Part shown: piece by piece, positions 43,926 through 53,902 of the stretch
Layout of the letters: every line of letters starts with the position of its first letter
How positions within the stretch are numbered: the first letter of the stretch is position 1
DNA from: Longimicrobium sp.
GTDB taxonomy: Bacteria; Gemmatimonadota; Gemmatimonadetes; Longimicrobiales; Longimicrobiaceae
Assembly: GCF_036388275.1 (NCBI RefSeq)
Contig: NZ_DASVSF010000002.1
Span: 124,001-188,000 of the forward strand
DNA length: 64,000 nucleotides
Direction: 5' to 3'
Notes under the pieces: generated by a model
Seen by the model: the letters and a program-made list of their open reading frames with translations, nothing else
Told to the model about the DNA's origin: nothing
The model's database searches: none
Position numbers and translations under genes: made by a program

Positions 43926-44423
43926 ATGTGGATCCGAAACAGCGCGAAGGTCCGCATCGCCGCGGCCGCGAGCCTGTGTGCCCTGACGGCGTGCCAGGGC
44001 TCCGCGCCACGCGTGCGAACGCCGTCCAACGTGGCGGGCGAGTACGTGCTGGTGGAGCGGGACGGGAAACGGCTTCCGCACACGATGCGCCTGTCCGAGC
44101 CGGGGAAACGATGCGACATGACGCTGATCCGCGACGTGCTCGTTCTGCGGCCGGACGGCGAATTTGAGGGCGAGTTCGAATCCTACGTGCGGTGCGAGGG
44201 CCAGCCCCGCCCCGACAGCACGGACGCGCGCAGCTATAACGGCACGTTTCGCCTGCACGGCGCACATGGCGATACGGTGGTGCTCGTGGAGAGGGGCCTC
44301 GAGTCCCGGGCGAGGCAAAGGGGTGTGCTCAAGGGAGACGAGTTGCGCGTGGAGTTCGAAGTGCTCACCGAGCCTCGCCGTACAATGCGTTTCCGCTACG
44401 TCCGCCAGGACGCGACGCCGTAG
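43926..44423 (+). CDS. Hypothetical lipoprotein
   Basis: A 165-residue protein with signal AAAASLCALTAC (lipobox LTAC). The mature part (SNVAGEYVLVERDGKRLPH; SYNGTFRLHGAHGDTVVLVE; RRTMRFRYVR) looks like a small beta barrel resembling lipocalins and the 24.1-24.6 kb lipoprotein. It follows the DUF429 gene by five bases and is followed by a hairpin terminator. Confidence 0.8.
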   Translation: MWIRNSAKVRIAAAASLCALTACQGSAPRVRTPSNVAGEYVLVERDGKRLPHTMRLSEPGKRCDMTLIRDVLVLRPDGEFEGEFESYVRCEGQPRPDSTDARSYNGTFRLHGAHGDTVVLVERGLESRARQRGVLKGDELRVEFEVLTEPRRTMRFRYVRQDATP

Positions 44424-44457
44424 GCGCGCGGCGGCGTTCCCGCTGGCGAACGCGCAA

Positions 44458-44488
44458 AGGGCGCGGGGGATGGTCTCCCCTGCGCCCT
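44458..44488 (+). terminator. Hairpin terminator
   Basis: AGGGCGC and GCGCCCT close a longer stem that includes GGGGA/TCCCC, located 35 bases after the lipoprotein stop; GTCTGGTTTCG follows. Confidence 0.65.
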
Positions 44489-44657
44489 GTCTGGTTTCGT
44501 ACGGTGCTGAACGCGGCGACACGGATCATCTCCCTCGCCACGATCAACATATAGCACACCCGGGGACTTGCGGCCAGCCCGGGGGAAGGCCGCAGGATTG
44601 CCGCGCCGAAAAATTCTTCGGCCAAGGCCTGACACCTGGGGAATGGGAGGCGCGAAG

Positions 44658-46154
44658 ATGACACACCACGCCGTGGTGATTGCCGGAGGCGGCCCGACGG
44701 GGCTGATGCTCGCGGGGGAGCTGGCGTTGGCGGGCGTCGACGTAGCCATCGTAGAGCGGCGCGCCAGCCAGGAGCTCGCCGGCTCGCGCGCCGGCGGCCT
44801 GCACGCACGCACCCTCGAAGTCCTCGATCAACGTGGAATCGCTGAACGCTTCCTCGCGGAGGGGCAGAAGGCCCAGGTCGCGGGGTTCGCCCAGATCCGG
44901 CTGGACATCAGCGATTTCCCGACCCGCCACAACTACGGGCTGGGGCTGTGGCAGAACCACATCGAGCGCATTTTGGCCGGCTGGCTGGACGAGTTGAAGG
45001 TGCCGATGCACCGCGGATGTGAGGTGGCGGGCTTCACGCAGGACGACACCGGGGTGAACGTGGAGCTGGCCGGCGGCCGCTCGATGCGGGCGGAATACCT
45101 CGTCGGGTGCGATGGAGGACGCAGCGTGGTCCGGAAAGCGGCGGGCATCGACTTCCCCGGGTGGGACGCGACGACCAGTGCCCTGATCGCCCAGGTCCAG
45201 ATGGCCGAGGAGCCGGAACTGGGCATCCGCCACGACGCGCTCGGGGTGCATGCCCTGGGCAAGGTGGAGTACGAGCTCCGGGACGGCGAGGTAGTCTACA
45301 GCGCTGGCGGCACGGTAAGCGTCATGCTGACTGAGCGGCACCCCGGCGCCACCGGCGAACCCACCCTGCGCGACCTCCGTGAGGCGCTCGTCGGCGTCTA
45401 CGGGACGGATTTCGGCATTCACAGCCCCACCTGGATTTCGCGATTCACCGACATGGCCCGGCAGGCGGCCGCCTACCGCGACCGTCGCGTCCTGCTGGCG
45501 GGCGACGCCGCGCACGTGCATAGCCCGGTGGGTGGACAGGGCCTGAACACCGGTGTGCAGGATGCGGTAAACCTGGGATGGAAGCTGGCCCAGGTGGTCA
45601 ACCGGACGTCGCCGGAAAGCCTCCTGGACACCTACCACGCCGAGCGGCACCCGGTGGCCGCCCGCGTGCTGCGCAACACGATGGCGCAGGTGGCGCTGCT
45701 CCGCCCGGACGACCGCAGCAAAGCCGCGCGCGAAGCCATGGCCGAGCTACTCAGCATGGACGAGCCGCGCCGCCGGCTCGCCGCGGAGATGTCGGGGCTG
45801 GGCATCCGCTACGACCTTGGCGAGGGGCACCCGCTGCTCGGCCGGCGCATGCCCGACCTGGACCTGGTCTCCGCCGATGGGCCGCTTCGGCTTTTCACCC
45901 TGCTGCACCGTGCCCGGCCGCTGCTTCTGAACCTGGGTGAGCCCGGAGCCTTCGACATCACCCCGTGGGCGGATCGCGTCGAGCGGATCGACGCCCGGTA
46001 CGATGGCCCGTGGGAGATTCCGGCGATCGGAGCGGTCACGGCGCCCGCCGCGGTGTTGATCCGGCCCGACGGATACGTGGCCTGGACGGGAGACGGGACC
46101 CAGGCGGGGCTCGCGGAGGCGCTGACGACCTGGTTCGGACCGCCCAGGGCGTAG
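44658..46154 (+). CDS. FAD-dependent aromatic monooxygenase (MhpA/polyketide hydroxylase-like)
   Basis: A 498-residue group A flavoprotein monooxygenase. The FAD Rossmann motif is VVIAGGGPTGLMLAGELA at the N-terminus, the DG motif is YLVGCDGGRSVVRKAAGI, and the GD motif is GDAAHVHSPVGGQGLNTGVQDA. The C-terminal 130 residues resemble the thioredoxin-like domain of polyketide hydroxylases. It probably hydroxylates an aromatic substrate with NAD(P)H and O2. ATG 44658 has GGGAGG upstream. It stands alone between terminators, so the substrate cannot be inferred from context. Confidence 0.9.
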   Translation: MTHHAVVIAGGGPTGLMLAGELALAGVDVAIVERRASQELAGSRAGGLHARTLEVLDQRGIAERFLAEGQKAQVAGFAQIRLDISDFPTRHNYGLGLWQNHIERILAGWLDELKVPMHRGCEVAGFTQDDTGVNVELAGGRSMRAEYLVGCDGGRSVVRKAAGIDFPGWDATTSALIAQVQMAEEPELGIRHDALGVHALGKVEYELRDGEVVYSAGGTVSVMLTERHPGATGEPTLRDLREALVGVYGTDFGIHSPTWISRFTDMARQAAAYRDRRVLLAGDAAHVHSPVGGQGLNTGVQDAVNLGWKLAQVVNRTSPESLLDTYHAERHPVAARVLRNTMAQVALLRPDDRSKAAREAMAELLSMDEPRRRLAAEMSGLGIRYDLGEGHPLLGRRMPDLDLVSADGPLRLFTLLHRARPLLLNLGEPGAFDITPWADRVERIDARYDGPWEIPAIGAVTAPAAVLIRPDGYVAWTGDGTQAGLAEALTTWFGPPRA

Positions 46155-46218
46155 GCGCACCGGCCCGACGAGGTTCGACGGCTTAAGGATCGTCACTTCG
46201 ACCCTTGAACTGCGGCCA

Positions 46219-46929
46219 TCACGGCACGATCAGGACGGACCACTCCAGGTTCGCGTCGGCGCGGATCGCGGTGACCAGTCGCGGGGCGGACCCGGACGCG
46301 GGGGGCGCGTCGACGCGAAAGGAACGAGTGGAGAAGAGCCGTACCTGCAGCGTGTCCGATCCCTCCTTGGGAATCAGTGCCCACGGAATCATGATGGCTG
46401 AGGAGAGTGGCCCAAGGCTGGAAATGGCGAGGCTGGGGCCTCCGCGCGTGAACGACACCTCCCAGCGCTGGAACTCCGGAACTCCGAGCGTTCCCGACGA
46501 GCCGGGGAAGATGGGAATCAGAAGGTCCTGCCCGGCGCGGAGCGTTACCGAGGGGCTGCCCCGCCGCGCCACGCTGTACAGGGTGAACTCCGAATGCGGC
46601 ACGGCACCCACCGCCGGCACCGGAAGCCGCACCCGAAGCCCGCCCGCGACGGCGGCACTGTCGAGCGGCACCGAGGCCGAGAATGCCGTTTACCGGCCCC
46701 CCGCCCGCGTACCGGTCACGTTCTGCACGCGGAGCGTGTCGCTGCGGAAATCGATGCGGTCGCCGTCGATCGGGATGAACAACGCGTCTACGTAAGTCGA
46801 GTCGGCGCCGCGGCCGCGGGTACTTACCTGTACCTCGGTTGCGATGGACTTGGCGGGTCCGGTAGGGACGATGCATCCCGCCGCGAGCGCGAGCAGGGCA
46901 AGGGCGGCATAACGGCGAGTGCGAGGCAT
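46219..46929 (-). pseudogene. Hypothetical lipoprotein gene interrupted by an in-frame TAA
   Basis: ATG 46929 begins MPRTRRYAALALLALAAGC, a lipoprotein signal, and the frame continues to VQNVTGTRAGGR, then TAA at 46690-46692. The same frame continues TAFSASVPLDSAAVAGGL and on through a beta-rich domain (LIPIFPGSSGTLGVPEFQ) to the stop at 46219. With the stop replaced by any sense codon it would be a single 236-residue lipoprotein. This is a nonsense mutation, a recoded stop or a sequencing error. It is divergent from the Rrf2 gene. Confidence 0.7.
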
Positions 46930-47012
46930 GCGACGGATTCGTAGAAAGGCGGGGGCGAGTTCGCGAGAGAACGCCTGACGGGGCGAATCGGGACAGGTTC
47001 GCCCAGGCCGGG

Positions 47013-47048
47013 TTGACGGGCGCATCATCACGCAACATATTAAGTTGC
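47013..47048 (+). promoter_or_regulatory. Rrf2 promoter with palindromic operator, likely leaderless
   Basis: TTGACG at 47013-47018 is a good -35. GCAAC-ATATTAA-GTTGC (47032-47048) is a perfect inverted repeat that covers the -10 region (ATATTA/TATTAA) and abuts the ATG at 47049. No ribosome binding site fits between, so transcription probably starts at or near the A of ATG. The palindrome is the obvious site for autorepression by the Rrf2 protein. Confidence 0.7.
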
Positions 47049-47513
47049 ATGAGACGCGACAGCCGACTCTCCGGTGTGCTCCACGTGCTGCTCCACATGG
47101 CAGAGCAAGGTGGCCCCGTTACCTCCGAGGTCCTGGCGACGACCATGGATACCAATCCGGTGGTGATCCGGCGGATCATGGCGGGCCTGCGGGAGCAGGG
47201 GTACGTGCGATCAGAAAAGGGGCACGGTGGGGGATGGACACTCGCCTGCGACCTGTCCCAGGTCACGCTTCGCGACATCTACACCGCGCTCGGCTGCCCC
47301 TCGCTGCTGGCCATCGGCAACCGGACGGAGGCGCCCGGCTGTCTCGTCGAACAGGCGGTGAACGCCACCCTCAGTCAGGCGTTCGACGATGCGGAGGCGC
47401 TGCTGCTTTCGCGCCTGGGCGAGGTCACGCTGGCCATGCTGAGCGCAGACTTCCACGACCGCCTCGCCGCGCGTGGCGGCTCTCACGACCTGGAGGATGC
47501 TCATGCCTCATGA
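47049..47513 (+). CDS. Rrf2 family transcriptional regulator
   Basis: A 154-residue winged-helix repressor. The HTH region is GGPVTSEVLATTMDTNPVVIRRIM, and the wing is RSEKGHGGGWTLACDLSQVT. The three-cysteine iron-sulfur cluster of IscR/NsrR is absent (only scattered Cys), so it belongs to the cluster-free subgroup that often controls a neighbouring oxidoreductase. It overlaps the flavoprotein gene start by 11 bases, so both form one operon, probably autoregulated through the palindrome at its own start. Confidence 0.92.
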   Translation: MRRDSRLSGVLHVLLHMAEQGGPVTSEVLATTMDTNPVVIRRIMAGLREQGYVRSEKGHGGGWTLACDLSQVTLRDIYTALGCPSLLAIGNRTEAPGCLVEQAVNATLSQAFDDAEALLLSRLGEVTLAMLSADFHDRLAARGGSHDLEDAHAS

Positions 47514-48396
47514 CGCCATCATCATCGGCGGCAGCTTCGCCGGGCTCTCCGCGGCCATGTACCTGGCGCGGGGGCGGCGATCGGTCTGCATCATCGATAC
47601 GGGATTGCCCCGCAACCGCTTCGCGGCACAATCGCACGGGTTCTTCGGCCACGATGGCGCCGCGCCGGGCGCGATGCTGGCCACCGCGCGACCGCAGGTC
47701 GCGGCCTATCCCACGGTTACGTTCGTCGACGGGGCGGCGGCCAGCGCCTCGGGCGAGGCGGATGGCTTCTCCGTCGCGCTGGCGACGGGGGAAGTGCTGG
47801 AAAGCAGGCGCCTGGTGCTCGCGTTCGGCATCTCCGACGAGCTGCCCGCCATTCCGGGCCTTGCCGAGCGCTGGGGCAATTCCGTGATCCACTGCCCGTA
47901 CTGCCATGGCTACGAGTTCAGCGGCCAGCGGTTGGGCGTGCTGAACCTCTCGCCGATGTCCATCCACCAAGCGCTGCTGATCTCCGAATGGGGTCCGACG
48001 ACGCTCTATCTGAACGGCGGCCCCGAGCCGGACGCCGAGGCGCTCGCGGGCCTGCGGGAGCGTGGGATCGCCATCGAACCGGCCGCAGTGACGGCGCTGC
48101 ATGGCGACGGCACGCGGCTGTCATCCATAGAGCTGGCGGATGGAAGAACGGCGGCGGTCGATGCTCTCTACATCGGTCCGCGCACCCGCCTGAACAGCGG
48201 GATCGCGCAGCAGATGGGATGCGAGCTGCACGATGGGCCGTTCGGCGCCATCGTCCGGACGGATGACCTGAAGATGACCACCGTACCGGGTGTCTACGCC
48301 GCGGGCGACATCACGCGCGGCGCCCACAACGTGACGTGGGCAACCTCCGATGGGGTCACGGCCGGGGTGGCGGTGCACAAGTCCCTGGTGTTCTAA
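47503..48396 (+). CDS. Thioredoxin-reductase-like NAD(P)/FAD oxidoreductase
   Basis: A 297-residue flavoprotein. The FAD motif is AIIIGGSFAGLSAAMYLARG, the candidate redox pair is CPYC (Cys131, Cys134), and the C-terminal FAD motif is GVYAAGDITRGAHNVTWA. The second nucleotide-binding segment LGVLNLSPMSIHQALLIS lacks a clear GxGxxG, so NAD(P)H binding may be weak or altered. ATG 47503 is preferred over ATG 47497 because GGAGG is six bases upstream. It is co-transcribed with the Rrf2 regulator. Confidence 0.9.
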   Translation: MPHDAIIIGGSFAGLSAAMYLARGRRSVCIIDTGLPRNRFAAQSHGFFGHDGAAPGAMLATARPQVAAYPTVTFVDGAAASASGEADGFSVALATGEVLESRRLVLAFGISDELPAIPGLAERWGNSVIHCPYCHGYEFSGQRLGVLNLSPMSIHQALLISEWGPTTLYLNGGPEPDAEALAGLRERGIAIEPAAVTALHGDGTRLSSIELADGRTAAVDALYIGPRTRLNSGIAQQMGCELHDGPFGAIVRTDDLKMTTVPGVYAAGDITRGAHNVTWATSDGVTAGVAVHKSLVF

Positions 48397-48632
48397 GGCC
48401 GGCTCCCCGCCCACGCCGCCGCGGCCTCGGCGGCGTCGCGCAGATCGTCGCCGAACTCCAGCACGGCCTCAGCCACAAGCAGGTCCATCGGCGGCGCCTC
48501 GTCCGGTAGCGCGCGAGCGAGCTTGATACTGGAGTACGCGATGGATTCGAACGCTCCGAACTTGTCCATCAGCATCTCCAGCACGCGTATGGGCGAGGTC
48601 CGCTCCCCTTCGATTGCCTTGGCGCGCATCAT
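48393..48632 (-). CDS. Hypothetical small protein
   Basis: A 79-residue acidic helical protein, MMRAKAIEGERTSPIRVLEML then MDKFGAFESIAYSSIKLAR and LLVAEAVLEFGDDLRDAAEA. TGGAGC lies before the double ATG. It is convergent with the flavoprotein gene, and the two stops overlap by four bases. No family is recognised; it borders the accessory island to the right. Confidence 0.6.
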   Translation of the reverse strand: MMRAKAIEGERTSPIRVLEMLMDKFGAFESIAYSSIKLARALPDEAPPMDLLVAEAVLEFGDDLRDAAEAAAAWAGSRP

Positions 48633-48866
48633 CGTTGCTCCAGTAGAGATTCGACGCCCTGTCGACAGGGCGAACGTGGGCAGGTACAATTCGTCTAACC
48701 CGGCACTTCGCTCCACGCCCGCGGGATCAGCACGCTTGAGAGACCACTCGCCGCCGCCGCGTCCGCAGTTCACCACTATTTATCTCAGCGGCCTCCCTTT
48801 GTCTCTATTGGAGACAATGTTAATCCCGCGTCGTTCCCCTGTCAACGGTCATGAGGTGGGGGCTTG

Positions 48867-49088
48867 ATGCAGAGGTTCGGCGAAAAGCTACGGGCATTGC
48901 GAACGGCCCATGGTTCGACCCTGCAGCAACTGGCGGCTGAATTCGGGTACGCGACGCACGCCTACATCAGTGAACTTGAGAGCGGGAAGAAGGTTCCTAC
49001 AGCGGCGCTGGTTTTGAAGGTGGCGCGGCGCTTCAACGTGAGCACTGACGTTCTCTTGAGGGACGAGATGGACCTAGACCTTAGATGA
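48867..49088 (+). CDS. Xre-type helix-turn-helix regulator
   Basis: A 73-residue protein that is a single HTH domain: FGEKLRALRTAHGSTLQQLA, then AEFGYATHAYISELESGKKV and LVLKVARRFNVSTDVLL. Size and layout are like restriction-modification controller proteins and phage-type repressors. ATG 48867 has GGTGGGGG upstream. It ends 13 bases before the nuclease-like gene, so the two are probably one operon, with this protein as its regulator. Confidence 0.9.
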   Translation: MQRFGEKLRALRTAHGSTLQQLAAEFGYATHAYISELESGKKVPTAALVLKVARRFNVSTDVLLRDEMDLDLR

Positions 49089-49101
49089 TGTGGGAGGCCT
49101 G

Positions 49102-49803
49102 ATGAGAAAGCGTTTCCTAGTATCCCACCCCGCCCCTGATGGGGGAGTGCTTTTGTCCCCCATGAAGAAATGGCTGCAGGAGAACGCAGAGATACTGCCA
49201 ACCGGGTTCGACCTTACTGTTACCTCGCGCCAACTCAGAAGCCGTTTATCCAAGCTGGGGTGGAATGTTGATGAACGGGAGACCGAGGTGCATGTCACCC
49301 CGCCGGGCGACCACGGGAGACCAGTTGCAGCCTCAGAACCGTCCACTCCTACCCGGCGCACGGGCGGCGCGCGCTTAGATACTCGCTTGGAGTCTGAGGG
49401 TGCTGAGTTCTTGGTCTTGGGCAGGCTGCTTGTGGAGAGGATTCCGGCCTACAAGACCTACACGAATATGCCGGGATACGACTTGGTTGCCACAAATCCC
49501 GAGCTAAATACGTCCGCACGGATTCAAGTGAAGAGTCGCTGGCGTACGAACGCTCCGGGATTCCCCATTCGTAACTTGGATAGTGACTTCGTCGTGTTTT
49601 GTCGGCTGAATCGGGGAAACAAGCAGGGGACGGGTGTGCTTCGCGAACCAGAGTACTACGTGTTTCCGATCGAAGTAGTGAGGGCCGCCCCCAAGTCTGA
49701 TGGATGGTCCAAGCTCATGGTTCGTGACATCCCGGATGCCGGGCAATATCGCGACCGCTGGGATCTGATCCGTGACTTTCTTCGCCAATCGACCCACGGC
49801 TGA
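49102..49803 (+). CDS. PD-(D/E)XK nuclease-like protein
   Basis: A 233-residue protein. The C-terminal part has the pattern EGAEFLVLGRLLVERIPAYK, then MPGYDLVATNPE and ARIQVKSRW, which matches the E...D...(Q)xK core of restriction-endonuclease-fold proteins. The N-terminal 80 residues (SPMKKWLQENAEILPTGFDL; QLRSRLSKLGW) form a helical domain that may bind DNA. ATG 49102 has GGGAGG upstream. Codon use is less GC-biased than in flanking genes. Together with the Xre gene this resembles a controller plus endonuclease, but no methyltransferase is present. Confidence 0.7.
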   Translation: MRKRFLVSHPAPDGGVLLSPMKKWLQENAEILPTGFDLTVTSRQLRSRLSKLGWNVDERETEVHVTPPGDHGRPVAASEPSTPTRRTGGARLDTRLESEGAEFLVLGRLLVERIPAYKTYTNMPGYDLVATNPELNTSARIQVKSRWRTNAPGFPIRNLDSDFVVFCRLNRGNKQGTGVLREPEYYVFPIEVVRAAPKSDGWSKLMVRDIPDAGQYRDRWDLIRDFLRQSTHG

Positions 49804-49842
49804 TCTGCGTGGCTGCTCTTTGCTTCCCGAATCCATCGACTG

Positions 49843-50334
49843 ATGCAATGGCCTGACGCGATCCTTGGGTTTCTGAGCGGTATTGTTCTGGCGGTTCTGA
49901 CTGCGGTCGTTACCTCAGTTGTAGAACGCCGATCCGCACGGCGAGAACAGGTCCAGGGCGCGCGCTTCCAGATCTACATGAAGCTTCTCGACCTTCACAG
50001 CACGTATTTCTGGGTGACAGTCGCAGAAATGCATGGCGAGGAGACGCGATCGGAGATCAAGGAGCGAGTCCGTGGATTGGCGTGGCAGATTGCCGACCAG
50101 TTGCGCGCGGCTGATGAACTGAAGAATACGACGGAGATTCTCGATGTGCTCCTTAGTACAAGATACCAAACTGCTGCGGACCGCCATCGAGCGATGCATG
50201 ATTTGCTTCAAGCTCTCGGAAGTACCGTAAATCCACGCTACGCAACTGCAATCCATCAGATCAGCAACGAGAATGTGGCGCGGTTAGCTGACGGGAGTCG
50301 GGGGTCAGCGTTCACACCTGGACTCATGGAGTGA
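49843..50334 (+). CDS. Hypothetical membrane-anchored protein
   Basis: A 163-residue protein with one N-terminal transmembrane helix (AILGFLSGIVLAVLTAVVTS) followed by a charged cytosolic helical domain (RSARREQVQGARFQIYMKLL; EIKERVRGLAWQIADQLRAA). It is like small membrane proteins found in phage-defence and restriction loci, but not recognised as a named family. It lies 40 bases after the nuclease-like gene in the same lower-GC stretch. Confidence 0.7.
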   Translation: MQWPDAILGFLSGIVLAVLTAVVTSVVERRSARREQVQGARFQIYMKLLDLHSTYFWVTVAEMHGEETRSEIKERVRGLAWQIADQLRAADELKNTTEILDVLLSTRYQTAADRHRAMHDLLQALGSTVNPRYATAIHQISNENVARLADGSRGSAFTPGLME

Positions 50335-50421
50335 ACGCTACGCGCGTTCGGGCGTAGGCGAGTGCGTCAGCGTTCCTATACCATGGCCGTAGTGCCATCC
50401 TGACCTGTCCTGGTAGAGATC

Positions 50422-50925
50422 ATGGCCGCCAATCATCTTGAGCAACTCGTCGCTGAATGGTACGAGTATCAAGGGTATTTCATCCGAAGGAACATCAAAG
50501 TCGGGCGTCGAAAAAAGGGAGGGCACGAGGGGGAACTCGATATCGTAGCGTTCCACCCCGACCGTCAGCATCTTGTCCATATCGAGACTTCGCTGGACGC
50601 GCAGGCGTGGGAAAAGCGAGAAGTCCGATTCGCCAAGAAGTTCGAACTGGGACGCCAGTTCATCCCGTCACTGTTCTCCGGCCTTGCTATACCTTCTGAG
50701 ATCGAGTCCCATGCAGTTCTCCTCTTTGCAGCAAAGACGGGTGGTCGCAAGAGTCTTGGCGGGGGTCGGTTGATTTTAGTCAGTGAACTGCTCGAGGAGA
50801 TCTTATCCACACTCGTTTCGGTCAGTATCCTCTCGAATATGGTTGACGAACAGAAACCACTGTTGCGAACCCTGCAGTTCGTTGCCTATCATCGGAAGCA
50901 GCTTGCCGCAGTGCTTCAACGCTGA
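50422..50925 (+). CDS. Mrr-like / PD-(D/E)XK nuclease-like protein
   Basis: A 167-residue protein. LEQLVAEWYEYQGYFIRRNI is the usual N-terminal helix of Mrr-like nucleases; GGHEGELDIVAFHPDRQHL then VHIETSLDA gives the G-E-D...E-x-S/T variant of the catalytic core, where the last lysine is replaced. The C-terminal half is helical. It could be an active nuclease with a shifted lysine or an inactive partner. It ends the accessory island; the next gene is the chromosomal ABC-F gene in the opposite orientation. Confidence 0.75.
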   Translation: MAANHLEQLVAEWYEYQGYFIRRNIKVGRRKKGGHEGELDIVAFHPDRQHLVHIETSLDAQAWEKREVRFAKKFELGRQFIPSLFSGLAIPSEIESHAVLLFAAKTGGRKSLGGGRLILVSELLEEILSTLVSVSILSNMVDEQKPLLRTLQFVAYHRKQLAAVLQR

Positions 50926-50987
50926 ACACCGCAAGTGCCGGAAAATACGCTATATCCGTCGATGTCCGGCCGAGTCCCACGCTGACA

Positions 50988-52901
<1,914 letters not shown>

Positions 52902-52970
52902 TTCCGATTCACGTGCGGTGACTGAAGGTGCGCGCGCCAACCTACGAGTACACCGCAGAAAACAGAAGGC

Positions 52971-53054
52971 CTCACACGGAGGGCACGGAGTACACGGGGG
53001 AGCGGCGGAGGGGATTGCCTTCCTCCTCCGTGACCTCCGTGCCCTCCGTGTGAG
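52971..53054. repeat. 84-bp hairpin with perfect 20-bp arms
   Basis: CTCACACGGAGGGCACGGAG at 52971-52990 is the exact reverse complement of 53035-53054. The inner part also pairs partly (GGAGGGGATTGCC / TCCTCCTCC). It lies in the promoter region between the divergent ABC-F and zinc-ribbon genes and resembles a miniature inverted-repeat element. Confidence 0.85.
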
Positions 53055-53119
53055 ATGCAGTTTCGCAGCGGAACTGGGCCCCCGCTCCGGCGTACGGGAA
53101 CATCCGACGGGCACAAGGG

Positions 53120-53449
53120 ATGCGCATCCCGGTGCCAACCCGTCCCCCGACACGCGTGGTGCCGATGCTTCTGTGGATGTTCTTCATCTTCGTTGCGTTC
53201 ATCTCCAAGCTGCTGCTTGCGATCGCGATGTGCTACCTGATCTTTCCCTCGGAGCGCACCTGCGACGAATGCGACGCGGAAACGCTTCCCGTGCGGATGG
53301 GGATGGGCGGCCGGATGCTGCAGAGGCTGTTGATGGGCAAGCTTCAGCGACGCTGGTGCCCGCGCTGTGGATGGGAAGGCCTGACGCGCACCTCCGACGC
53401 CGACGTGGTGCCGACGAACGCCCTGGTGCCACAGAACCTGTCATCCTGA
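53120..53449 (+). CDS. Small membrane protein with zinc ribbon
   Basis: A 109-residue protein. A hydrophobic segment (LLWMFFIFVAFISKLLLAIAM) is followed by a zinc-ribbon pair CDECDAETLP ... WCPRCGWEG. ATG 53120 has AAGGG close upstream; the in-frame ATG 53165 would start at the membrane helix. Function unknown. Downstream is 850 bases of repeats without genes. Confidence 0.65.
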   Translation: MRIPVPTRPPTRVVPMLLWMFFIFVAFISKLLLAIAMCYLIFPSERTCDECDAETLPVRMGMGGRMLQRLLMGKLQRRWCPRCGWEGLTRTSDADVVPTNALVPQNLSS

Positions 53450-53570
53450 GGCCCAAGCGCGCCGCACCCGCCCGCAGTACATCCCACGCGGCCGAAGAAT
53501 CTAGCCGCGGACACGTAATCGCATGGGCGCGGCAGCGGTGATGGAAGCCGAGGCATTCACCTGCCTGCCT

Positions 53571-53675
53571 GAGCGGGTGAGCCCGTCGCTGGGACAGCGG
53601 AAAGCCCCGACTCGGGGCCGCTGCCGCGTCCCGCTCGGGGCTTCCCCCGCACGCGCACCACACCTGCCGAAGCGC
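53571..53675. repeat. 105-bp direct repeat, copy 1
   Basis: Starts GAGCGGGTGAGCCCG, contains AGCCCCGACTCGGGGCCGCT and CCCGCTCGGGGCTT (a hairpin), and ends CACCTGCCGAAGCGC. It is nearly identical to 53797-53902. Confidence 0.85.
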
Positions 53676-53796
53676 ATCTGTCATCCCGAGGAGCGGCCCC
53701 ACCGAACCCGCCCGGTCGCCGACGATAGCAGCGACGAGGGATCCGCCACACAGCGATCGCAAAGTACGAGAGCCTCAGCGTGCACCGCCGGCCCCT

Positions 53797-53902
53797 GAGC
53801 GGGTGAACCCGCCGCTGGGAAAGCGGAAAAGCCCCGACTCGGGGCCGCTGCCGCGTCCCGCTCGGGGCTTTACCCGCACGCGCACCACACCTGCCGAAGC
53901 GC
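53797..53902. repeat. 105-bp direct repeat, copy 2
   Basis: Second copy of the unit at 53571-53675, differing at a few positions (GAGCGGGTGAACCCG; CTTTACCC). Confidence 0.85.

Noticed and set aside
50422..50925. Restriction-modification system with methyltransferase
   Set aside because: No DNA methyltransferase motifs (FxGxG, DPPY/NPPY) occur in 48.6-51 kb, so a complete R-M system is not supported.
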